Assembly: GCA_902494605.1 (NCBI GenBank)
Contig: CABUUG010000105.1
Coordinates: 1-6,709 of the forward strand
DNA: 6,709 nucleotides
Reading direction: 5' to 3'
Origin: an uncultured Collinsella sp.
Lineage (GTDB): Bacteria > Actinomycetota > Coriobacteriia > Coriobacteriales > Coriobacteriaceae
Position numbers and translations under genes: made by a program. Below are positions 1 through 5,682 of this stretch, piece by piece; position 1 is the first letter of the stretch; each line of letters opens with the position of its first letter. The notes under the pieces are model-generated. The model searched no databases and was not told the origin of the DNA. It worked only from the letters and a program-made list of their open reading frames with translations.

Positions 1-83
1 TAAGTTTGCTGCTCTACAGTCCTGCGCAAGACGGAAAGCACATTAAGTGCTTTCCTTTGCGTGCGGAACTCGCGACAAACTTA
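1..83. repeat. Extended imperfect palindrome at the left edge
   Basis: Arms pair in four blocks around a 5-nt loop (42-46). They are TAAGTTTG (1-8) with CAAACTTA (76-83); AGTCC (18-22) with GGaACT (65-70, one bulged base); CGCAA (25-29) with TTGCG (57-61); and the perfect 9-bp GGAAAGCAC (33-41) with GTGCTTTCC (47-55). About 27 base pairs form in total, interrupted by small internal loops. No clear U-run follows on either strand, so it is not a classic terminator. The left boundary may lie outside the window. It could be a dispersed palindromic repeat of the REP or MITE type, or a hairpin in an RNA. I see the pairing directly; the class is inferred. Confidence 0.6.
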
Positions 84-231
84 ACCCCCGCCCTCAGCCC
101 CGGAGACCTTCCCTGCTGTCACATTGTTCAATCAGTTTTGCGGGCGTGCGCCGCTGCGCGGCTAGCCCGCATGCTCCTCGACGGGGTTGGTCTGATGGAT
201 CTTGTTGAACTTCCGCCTTTGGCTCAAATGG
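84..231. other. Gene-free, structure-rich spacer (possible ncRNA or repeat body)
   Basis: No convincing coding region is present. The strongest element is a compound GC hairpin: TGCGGGC (139-145) pairs with GCCCGCA (165-171), and inside it GCCGC (150-154) pairs with GCGGC (158-162) over a TGC loop. Around it, ATCAG (131-135) can pair with CTGAT (192-196), and GTTCAA (126-131) with TTGAAC (205-210). The nesting suggests a folded RNA. If it is transcribed on the plus strand, the RNA would end at the terminator at 232-263. It matches no RNA family that I can name; I looked for tmRNA, RNase P, T-box and common riboswitch signatures and found none. On the minus strand, 94-252 is open for 52 codons, but that start lies within the terminator stem and lacks a ribosome binding site. 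Confidence 0.3.
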
Positions 232-263
232 AAACGGGGGACGCATCTGCATCCCCCGTTTTT
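232..263. terminator. Intrinsic terminator, probably bidirectional
   Basis: A perfect 10-bp stem, AAACGGGGGA (232-241) with TCCCCCGTTT (252-261), closes a 10-nt loop. On the plus strand it runs into T5 then GTT, a good U-run. On the minus strand, just 9 bp beyond the stop of the phosphoesterase gene, the trailing run is only TTTCC, so termination there would be weaker, although the stem is strong. It probably ends the phosphoesterase message and also any plus-strand transcript arriving from the left. Confidence 0.8.
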
Positions 264-270
264 GTTGCGG

Positions 271-738
271 TTAGTCTAGGTCAATAAATTTGGTGCTTAT
301 GATCTTGCCGTCTTTTACGAGCATTCTGGCCATGGTGGGGCCTCGGGTGCCTCTGGGGTAGCTGGCGCTGCCCGGGTTGAGGACTAAGCAGCGGCCCACT
401 TGGGCTTCTTTGGTTACGTGGGTGTGGCCGTTGATGGCTACGTCTACGGATCCCACCGGAAGGTCTTCGCGGTAGTGGGCTACGGCGAATTTGAGGCCTT
501 CGTAGGTAAAGAGTGCAAGACGGTCTACATCGGAGCCGTAGTCGCGGTAGTAATCGTTGTTGCCCAGTACGGCCCGCACGGGGGCGATGGTGCATAGGTG
601 CTCGTAGTCCATCTCTGACGTAAGGTCGCCGGCGTGGATAATCAGATCCGCGCCCTCAAGCTCGTCCAGGAGCGCAGGCGATAAATAGCCGTGGGTGTCC
701 GAGATGATGTCGATGCGCTTGGCGCTTGCACTGTTCAT
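271..738 (-). CDS. YfcE/MJ0936-type metallophosphoesterase
   Basis: A small calcineurin-like phosphoesterase of 155 aa, about the usual length of the YfcE/MJ0936 family. These enzymes are cytoplasmic and use two metal ions to hydrolyse phosphodiesters; the natural substrate is usually unknown. The metal-binding motifs appear in order: SDTHG (D14, H16), GD (D38), GNND (N60 to D62), a lone histidine (H88, in VAHYRED) and GHTH (H105, H107). The fourth motif is often HG in relatives, but here Tyr follows H88; the histidine itself is kept. There is no signal peptide or membrane segment. The ATG has a good ribosome binding site, AAGGG, 5 nt upstream. The gene starts 39 nt after the U-run of the response-regulator terminator, so it must use a promoter overlapping that short stretch or depend on readthrough. 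It is not obviously part of the signalling operon. The family call is firm and the substrate unknown. Confidence 0.9.
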   Translation of the reverse strand: MNSASAKRIDIISDTHGYLSPALLDELEGADLIIHAGDLTSEMDYEHLCTIAPVRAVLGNNDYYRDYGSDVDRLALFTYEGLKFAVAHYREDLPVGSVDVAINGHTHVTKEAQVGRCLVLNPGSASYPRGTRGPTMARMLVKDGKIISTKFIDLD

Positions 739-777
739 GGGATCCCTTCCGCAAAAAACGATTCGGCAGATACATAC

Positions 778-827
778 AAAAAGGCCCCACGGCTCCGCAG
801 ACGATGGGTCTACAGGGCTGCGGGGCC
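778..827 (-). terminator. Intrinsic terminator after the response regulator
   Basis: On the minus strand GGCCCCGC (827-820) pairs with GTGGGGCC (790-783), 8 bp including one G-U pair, followed immediately by T5 (782-778). The large loop can fold further; CCGCAG (823-818) and CTGCGG (800-795) offer a competing pairing. The hairpin begins 6 bp beyond the regulator's stop codon, so it should end the glycosyltransferase-kinase-regulator transcript. Confidence 0.75.
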
Positions 828-833
828 AGTGTG

Positions 834-1550
834 CTAGAGACTCAGGGCCTTCTTAAGCGGCACGACGCGGCGGCGCGAAACCGGCACGCGTTCGTCGACG
901 CCCGTAATGCCCAGCTGGATGGCACCCGAGGGCACCGTCTCGACGTCCGTGACGCACGCCAAGTTGACGATATAGCGACGGTGAACACGGAAGAAGCCAA
1001 AGTCGCAGAGCTTGGCCTCAAACTGCGCCAGCGAGGTCGTCGACAAAAAGCGATCATCGACGGTATAGATGCAGGAGTAATCGTCCTTAGCCATGATAAA
1101 GCGAATGTCGTCCACGGGAATGAGCACCTTGCGGCCGCCCTTTTCCACCGGGATACGCTCGATGGTCACCTTGCTGTCCGTAACCGGCTTGGCGCGTTGC
1201 ATGACCTTCTCGATCGCGCGATCCAAGCGAGCTTCTTCGACCGGCTTCATCAGATAATCGACGGCATCCACGTCGAATGCCTCGACCGCATGGTCACTAT
1301 ACGCAGTCACAAACACGATCGCCGGCGGATTTTTGAGCTTATGCAGCGCCTCGGCAAGTTGCAGGCCCGAGGCACCGGGCATCGAGATATCGAGAAACAC
1401 GACATCCACGCGACTTTCCATAAGCATCTCGATGGCGGAGCGGACGCTCGACGCCTCCGTGATCGTGCCGATCTTGCCCGTTTGCTCGAGCAGGAAGCGA
1501 AGCTCCGAGCGAGCCGGCGCCTCATCATCCACAATCATCGCACGCAGCAT
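834..1550 (-). CDS. LytTR-family response regulator
   Basis: A 238-aa transcription factor of the LytR/AlgR/BtsR class and the likely partner of the kinase encoded just upstream. The receiver domain (about 1-118) carries the acidic pocket D8-D9, the phosphoacceptor D54 in FLDISMP, the switch residue T82 and K102 in the LMKP motif. A short linker leads to a LytTR DNA-binding domain (about 140-236) with the typical VDDIRFI, KDDYSCIY and FRVHRRYIVNL segments. Phosphorylation at D54 would be expected to promote dimerisation and binding to paired direct repeats. I chose the ATG at 1550 because GAAAGG lies 10 nt upstream and MLRAMIVDDE is a normal receiver start. A TTG 21 nt further upstream would add seven residues and has no good ribosome binding site. 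The gene is separated by 72 bp from the kinase and ends next to a terminator. The class is certain; the regulon is unknown. Confidence 0.94.
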   Translation of the reverse strand: MLRAMIVDDEAPARSELRFLLEQTGKIGTITEASSVRSAIEMLMESRVDVVFLDISMPGASGLQLAEALHKLKNPPAIVFVTAYSDHAVEAFDVDAVDYLMKPVEEARLDRAIEKVMQRAKPVTDSKVTIERIPVEKGGRKVLIPVDDIRFIMAKDDYSCIYTVDDRFLSTTSLAQFEAKLCDFGFFRVHRRYIVNLACVTDVETVPSGAIQLGITGVDERVPVSRRRVVPLKKALSL

Positions 1551-1560
1551 AGGGATAAAA

Positions 1561-1566
1561 CCTTTC
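1561..1566 (-). promoter_or_regulatory. Ribosome binding site fixing the response-regulator start
   Basis: GAAAGG on the minus strand lies 10 nt before the ATG at 1550. It sits too close to the alternative TTG at 1571 (overlapping the codons just after it) to serve that start, so it supports the 238-residue form. Confidence 0.6.
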
Positions 1567-1575
1567 GTCAACTAA

Positions 1576-1613
1576 CTACGCCGGGCATCCGTCGCATGAC
1601 GTTGAGCCCGTAG
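1576..1613 (-). other. Stem-loop between kinase and regulator genes
   Basis: In the 72-bp gap the transcript can fold into a three-step hairpin: CTAC (1613-1610) with GTAG (1579-1576), GGGC (1609-1606) with GCCC (1586-1583), and CGTC (1601-1598) with GACG (1593-1590) around an ATGC loop, with small internal loops between steps. No U-run follows, so it is not a terminator. It could stabilise or mark a processing point in the message, setting unequal amounts of kinase and regulator. The pairing is seen; the role is inferred. Confidence 0.4.
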
Positions 1614-1622
1614 CCTTTTATT

Positions 1623-2966
1623 TTACTCTTGAATGTCAAAGATGCTCTCTGACAAATCAAGATGAAGGAGCACTTTGGTGCCCTTGCCCGGCGCCGATTC
1701 GACACGCGTATAGGAGTGCGGCCCATAAAAGCGATGGATGCGCTCCGAAATATTGTGCATGGCCACACCGGCGCCGCCACCCTGGGGAGAGCTGGCGTCG
1801 GGACGGGCAGAGCGCTCGTCAAACAGTCTGGCGGCGGTGCCCTCATCCATGCCCACGCCATTATCGGCCACGGCAATCAAGATTGCATCCTCGCCGTCTT
1901 GGTGAACGGTCACGTCGATCCTCAGGGCGTCGTCATCGCCCATACCATGACGTACGGCGTTCTCGACAATCGGCTGGATCACGAACGCCGGCACCAGCGT
2001 ATCTTCCACGTCCTCGGACACATCGAACGTCGCAAGCACGCGGTCCTCGCCAAAGCGGGCCTTCTCAAAGGTAAGGTAGCGCTTGGTCTGTGCGACCTCG
2101 CGCGAGACCGGAATAAGCGATCCCGAGTTGTCGAGCGTGGCACGATAGAACGATGAGAACTCACGAAGCAGTTCGCGGGCCCGCAGCGGGTCGGTGCGCG
2201 TAAACGATGCAATGGTGTTCAGCGTGTTGAACAGGAAGTGCGGGTTAATCTGCGCCTGCAGCGCACGCACCTCGGCGCGCGCCGTGAGTTCCTTTTGCAC
2301 CTCGAGCTCGTGGATGGCGAGCTGCGTGGACAAGATCTCGGCAAAGCCCGAGGCAAGCGCGTACTGGGTACGGTCGACGGCGCGCGGGGTCTTGTAGTAG
2401 AACTTGAGCGTGCCGACGGTACGATCGCCCACCTTGATGGGGGCGATAATGCCGGCGGGGACTTGGTTGTGCGAGCCATCCGAGCCCACGACATCCACCA
2501 TACGGTTGAACGACTGCACGATGCCATGTTCGATAACGTAGCGTGTGGCAAGCGTGTGGATGGGAGAATCTGGCAGTAGTTTTTCCTCAAACTCGCCTGC
2601 GCAGGCCAACACGTTGCCCTCGTCGGTGATGGCCACCGTCATGGCGCGCGTCTCGGGCAAAATGCGCCGGCACACCAAACGCGCCGACTCCTGCGTCAGA
2701 CCGCCCTTAATGTCCTCAAGCATGGCCGAGGCCACCGAGAGCGTCTCCTCGGTGTACTGGGAGCGCACCGAATCGGGATTGAGCGTCAAAAAGATAAAGA
2801 TGCACAGAAAGATACACAGCAGCGCGCAGGCAATCACCGTGGCGATCGGCTCGATACCGGTCACCAAGGCAAAAATAAAGTACACCAGCACGCAAATGGC
2901 GCAGGCAACGGCAATGATGCGAAAGATTGATATTGAACTATCGCGCTGGGCGCGGCGGTCGATCAT
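1623..2966 (-). CDS. LytS/BtsS-type sensor histidine kinase
   Basis: A 447-aa membrane histidine kinase that should autophosphorylate and pass the phosphate to the LytTR regulator downstream. Two hydrophobic helices (about 13-34 and 41-62) form a short hairpin in the membrane with almost no external loop. A GAF-like domain (about 75-225, including the segment GIIAPIKVGDRTVGTLKFYY) follows. The His_kinase domain has QINPHFLFNTL with phosphoacceptor H243. The ATPase domain shows the N box PIVENAVRHG (N336), DNGVGM (368-373) and a glycine-rich lid, GGGAGVAMHN (397-406). Classical LytS proteins carry a larger multi-pass sensor (5TM-5TMR_LYT) ahead of the GAF domain; here only two helices remain, so the signal is likely read in the membrane or by the cytoplasmic GAF domain. 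The ATG overlaps the glycosyltransferase stop (ATGA) and has GGAGG 7 nt upstream, implying translational coupling. Type and partner are well supported; the ligand is unknown. Confidence 0.94.
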   Translation of the reverse strand: MIDRRAQRDSSISIFRIIAVACAICVLVYFIFALVTGIEPIATVIACALLCIFLCIFIFLTLNPDSVRSQYTEETLSVASAMLEDIKGGLTQESARLVCRRILPETRAMTVAITDEGNVLACAGEFEEKLLPDSPIHTLATRYVIEHGIVQSFNRMVDVVGSDGSHNQVPAGIIAPIKVGDRTVGTLKFYYKTPRAVDRTQYALASGFAEILSTQLAIHELEVQKELTARAEVRALQAQINPHFLFNTLNTIASFTRTDPLRARELLREFSSFYRATLDNSGSLIPVSREVAQTKRYLTFEKARFGEDRVLATFDVSEDVEDTLVPAFVIQPIVENAVRHGMGDDDALRIDVTVHQDGEDAILIAVADNGVGMDEGTAARLFDERSARPDASSPQGGGAGVAMHNISERIHRFYGPHSYTRVESAPGKGTKVLLHLDLSESIFDIQE

Positions 2967-4150
2967 TCGGCCCCCTCCAGGATACTGATCAGTTGTGCGT
3001 CACGCCAAAGCCCGTCCATGATCTTGGGCCAAAAGCTCTGGAAACGCAGGTAGCTTGCAGCGTTTTGGCGCGCATAGGCCTTTGCCTCGCCGATACCATG
3101 GCGCCAAATGCGCAGGTAGCCCTCATGCTCGCGGGTAAACACGCTGCGGACCATAGCGGTCTTGCGCACGCGGTCGTCGAGCTCGCGCGAAATCCACGGG
3201 CCCGGGTAGGGCATGAGCGATGCCGCCGTAACGGGAATGAGCTCCTTTTGATGCGCGGCGAATGTCAACTTTGCCCTTTCGTAGTACCAACGGTATACAT
3301 CCTGCATAAAGCGCGGTGAGCGCTTTTCGGACTCCGGAGGCAGATGACGCACGGTCCACTCGTTATCGAACCACACGTCGTAGCCAAACATGCGCATGTT
3401 AAAGAGGTAATCCAAGTCCTCGCCGCGGGTGATAAACGGGTCAAAGGCCACACGCGTAAAGGCGCGGGCGTGCAGGGCCATCAGGCCGCCGCACACGTAG
3501 TTGGAGCGCGAGATGCGGGTGCCCGAGAGCGCCTTTTTCATCCAACGGTTGAACTCGATGCGCTTGGTCCACCAACGATGGCAGATGCCCGCCTTGTCCG
3601 TGGGAGCCAGCGGCGAGCCGTCGCGATCGTAGAAATAGCCGCTCTTGACCAAGATCGGCAAGCCCTGACGTGTCTGCTGCCCCAACGCATAGGTCGCGCG
3701 CTTCATAAAGTCGGCGTCGATGACAGTCTCATCGTCATCCAAAAAGATAACCGCGTCATGACCCAGCACAGCGGCACAGGCTAGCCCCATGTTGCGGATG
3801 GCACCGTAGCCTCGCAGGCTCACGCACTCGCCCGAACCCTTGGGCGCGATCTGAGCAACCCGGTCTGCAATGCGCGAGGCCTGGGTGTTGGTGACAACGG
3901 TGACCTTGAGCGTGGGATGCGCGTCGACAATCTCGTGCACGCGCAGCGACACATCGGCTGTGGCAGAAACGGGACAGACCACCAAAAGGATGATGCACGG
4001 GATGTCACGTACCTGCTCAAGCGAGGCCAGACAGCGGTCGAGTTCGGGATTGTCGGCGTTGAGTCGCGTCGAATGGTCATAGGTGCCAGGGGCGTTTGCG
4101 CAAGCGTCATCGCCCGCCCAATACGTTGGAATCACGACTGTGGCGTTCAT
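2963..4150 (-). CDS. Family 2 (GT-A fold) glycosyltransferase
   Basis: A 395-aa cytoplasmic enzyme that should transfer a sugar from a nucleotide donor to a glycan or lipid-linked acceptor. Family 2 features appear in order: the N-terminal strand VVIPTY (5-10); GAIRNMGL (116-123); FLDDDE (136-141) containing the DXD motif that binds metal and nucleotide sugar; CGGLMALHARAF (220-231); and RGEDLDYLFN (242-251), holding the likely acidic catalytic pair, followed by MFGYDVWFD (254-262). The C-terminal third has several aromatic and basic residues but no membrane helix, so it is soluble or peripheral. The ATG is preceded by GGGAGGG 6 nt upstream. The stop overlaps the kinase start by 4 bp, making it the first gene of a probable glycosyltransferase-kinase-regulator operon. 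The family is clear. Donor, acceptor and product cannot be read from the sequence; cell-wall or capsule glycan is only a guess. Confidence 0.9.
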   Translation of the reverse strand: MNATVVIPTYWAGDDACANAPGTYDHSTRLNADNPELDRCLASLEQVRDIPCIILLVVCPVSATADVSLRVHEIVDAHPTLKVTVVTNTQASRIADRVAQIAPKGSGECVSLRGYGAIRNMGLACAAVLGHDAVIFLDDDETVIDADFMKRATYALGQQTRQGLPILVKSGYFYDRDGSPLAPTDKAGICHRWWTKRIEFNRWMKKALSGTRISRSNYVCGGLMALHARAFTRVAFDPFITRGEDLDYLFNMRMFGYDVWFDNEWTVRHLPPESEKRSPRFMQDVYRWYYERAKLTFAAHQKELIPVTAASLMPYPGPWISRELDDRVRKTAMVRSVFTREHEGYLRIWRHGIGEAKAYARQNAASYLRFQSFWPKIMDGLWRDAQLISILEGAE

Positions 4151-4171
4151 GCCTTACCCTCCCTGCAACAC

Positions 4172-4207
4172 AAAAACGGGACGCCGCCAAACACAGGCGA
4201 CGCCCCG
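4172..4207 (-). terminator. Strong intrinsic terminator or attenuator before the glycosyltransferase
   Basis: On the minus strand CGGGGCGTCGCC (4207-4196) pairs with GGCGGCGTCCCG (4188-4177) over a 7-nt loop. All 12 positions pair, two as G-U, so the RNA hairpin forms better on this strand than on the plus strand, where those positions are mismatched. T5 (4176-4172) follows at once. The U-run ends 21 nt before the glycosyltransferase ATG. It is the only good terminator for the transporter gene, but a promoter-like -10 lies just upstream of it, so it may instead sit in the operon leader. Confidence 0.85.
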
Positions 4208-4223
4208 CGACCTAGCTGATTCC

Positions 4224-4229
4224 ATCATA
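4224..4229 (-). promoter_or_regulatory. Candidate -10 element of the glycosyltransferase operon
   Basis: TATGAT on the minus strand matches TATAAT at five of six positions. No good -35 lies 16 to 18 bp upstream (GAGCAA at spacing 17), which would fit a weak or activator-dependent promoter. A start about 7 nt downstream would place the terminator hairpin at the very 5' end of the transcript. Confidence 0.35.
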
Positions 4230-4238
4230 CCCACTTGG

Positions 4239-4273
4239 GCAAATCATTGCTCGCAAGTCGCAATGTTTATTGC
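4239..4273. promoter_or_regulatory. Cluster of GCAA/TTGC motifs, candidate operator
   Basis: Five GCAA or TTGC tetramers occur in 35 bp, starting at 4239, 4247, 4253, 4260 and 4270. They include the inverted repeat CATTGC (4245-4250) with GCAATG (4260-4265), 9 bp apart, and a second, GCAAT (4260-4264) with ATTGC (4269-4273), 4 bp apart. On the minus strand TTGCGA also occurs twice with a 7-bp period (4263-4258 and 4256-4251). The block covers the expected -35 region of the candidate promoter. The motif does not resemble a textbook LytTR site. The pattern is seen; the binding role is inferred. Confidence 0.4.
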
Positions 4274-4321
4274 GGATAACCCCAAAAGAGTACCGTGGAC
4301 AGGCACAATAGCCGCTCGCTC

Positions 4322-5581
4322 CTATGCGGCATGCTCTGCCGCCCGAGTCATGCGGGACAGGCGGACCAGCAGCATAAAGCCAACGACCAGCAGCACGCCA
4401 ATGGAAAGGACGCCCAGCGACGGGTTGCCGGTCAGCGAGGTGACGACCGACACCAGGAAGGTGCCCATAACGCTTGCATAACGACCAAAGATGTCAAAGA
4501 AGCCGTAGTACTCGTTGGATTTTTCCTTGGGGATAATGCGGCCAAAATAGCTACGGCTGAGCGCCTGCACGCCGCCCTGGAACAGGCCGACCATAATGGC
4601 AAGCACCCAGAATTCAAAGGCGGTCTTTAGGAAGAACGCGGCGAACAGCACAATGCCCATATAGGCGGCGACTGCCACCAAGATCATGTTGAGCGTGCCC
4701 ACGCGGCCGGCGAGCTTGCCGTAGATGATGGCGGACGGAAAGGCCACGAACTGCGTGACGAGCAGCGCCAGGACCAACTGGGTCGAATCGATGCCCAAGG
4801 CCGATCCGTAGCTGGTTGCCATGGAAATGACCGTGTGCACACCGTCGATATAGAAGAAGAACGCGATCATGTAGACCAGCACGGTCTTGTTGTGGGCGAT
4901 CTCGCGCATGGTGTGTCCGACCTCGGAGAACACACCGCCCACGATGTGGCCGATGGTGTCCTCGGGACCGCGCTCGCGACCGTACTTTTGCTTATAGGTG
5001 CGAATGAGCGGCAGAGTAAAGATGAGCCACCAGGCACCAGTGATGATAAACGACAGACGCGTTGCCAGCATGGTGGGGACGCCAAGAGCGGGGCCGCCCA
5101 TGATGAGCGCCAGGCAGATGACGAACGGCACGGTGGAACCGATGTAGCCCCAGGCATAGCCCGAGCTGGACACGGCGTCCATGCGCTCGTCGGTGGTAAT
5201 GTCGGGCAGCATGGCGTCGTAGAACGTCATAGAAGAGTTAAGGCCGATGGTGCACAGCACGTACACGGTCAAAAATGCCATGGCGGACATTGGGATAGCC
5301 TGCGCCAGGCAAAGCACCAGGCCCGTGAGGAAGAAGCCCAAGAAGAACTTGATCTTGTTGCCTGCGTAGTCAGCAAGCGCGCCCAGAATGGGCATGAGCA
5401 TGGCAATGACCAGCGAGGCGATCGTCTGCGCATTGCCCCAGGCGACCACCAGGTCGGCCGAAGAAGCGCCGGTATTGATGGCGTTAAAGTAAATGGGCAC
5501 CACCGAGGTATTGAGCAGCACGAGGGCCGAATTGCCCACATCATACATAACCCAGTTACGCTCGAGCTTGGTGTATTTCAT
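4322..5581 (-). CDS. MFS transporter, UMF1 (Atg22-like) family
   Basis: A 419-aa integral membrane protein with about 12 predicted helices, the normal size for bacterial UMF1 proteins, which are related to the yeast vacuolar effluxer Atg22. Diagnostic segments are NWVMYDVGNSA (9-19), PILGALADYAGNK (64-76), FYDAMLPDI (120-128), GYAWGYIGS (141-149), FFFYIDGVHTVI (241-252), GGVQALSRSYFGRIIP (336-351) and EYYGFFDIFGR (357-367). A polar cytoplasmic loop (about 193-232) separates the two halves. The family probably exports small solutes, possibly amino acids by analogy with Atg22, but no bacterial substrate is established to my knowledge. The ATG has GAAGGG 9 nt upstream. The gene lies 101 bp downstream of the phospholipase-like gene with no strong terminator between them, so they may share a message. 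The family is confident; the substrate is unknown. Confidence 0.92.
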   Translation of the reverse strand: MKYTKLERNWVMYDVGNSALVLLNTSVVPIYFNAINTGASSADLVVAWGNAQTIASLVIAMLMPILGALADYAGNKIKFFLGFFLTGLVLCLAQAIPMSAMAFLTVYVLCTIGLNSSMTFYDAMLPDITTDERMDAVSSSGYAWGYIGSTVPFVICLALIMGGPALGVPTMLATRLSFIITGAWWLIFTLPLIRTYKQKYGRERGPEDTIGHIVGGVFSEVGHTMREIAHNKTVLVYMIAFFFYIDGVHTVISMATSYGSALGIDSTQLVLALLVTQFVAFPSAIIYGKLAGRVGTLNMILVAVAAYMGIVLFAAFFLKTAFEFWVLAIMVGLFQGGVQALSRSYFGRIIPKEKSNEYYGFFDIFGRYASVMGTFLVSVVTSLTGNPSLGVLSIGVLLVVGFMLLVRLSRMTRAAEHAA

Positions 5582-5682
5582 GGACAGGGACCCTTCGTAT
5601 TCGCCCGATATGCAGTTAGTTCATCGTACCCCAATTGTCCAGAACCGCCGGTAAGGATTCGGCAAAGGGGCACGCACGGGCC

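Noticed and set aside
84..231. Known riboswitch or housekeeping RNA (TPP, c-di-GMP, T-box, tmRNA, RNase P)
   Set aside because: Short resemblances such as GGGCTGAG on the minus strand lack the remaining conserved core motifs of these families.
94..252. Minus-strand open frame of 52 codons in the left spacer
   Set aside because: Its ATG is within the terminator stem with no ribosome binding site; it is more simply explained by repeat or RNA sequence.
6..287. Plus-strand open frame of 93 codons in the left spacer
   Set aside because: It starts at TTG inside the palindrome, passes through the terminator hairpin into the end of the phosphoesterase gene, and has no protein character.
726..1613. 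Long plus-strand open frame of 295 codons opposite the response regulator
   Set aside because: It mirrors the codon pattern of the clear LytTR gene on the other strand, has no recognisable domain and runs through the terminator at 778-827.
5582..5682. Possible terminator or promoter between the phospholipase-like and transporter genes
   Set aside because: Only 4-bp stems and poor promoter hexamers are present; nothing there meets a fair standard.
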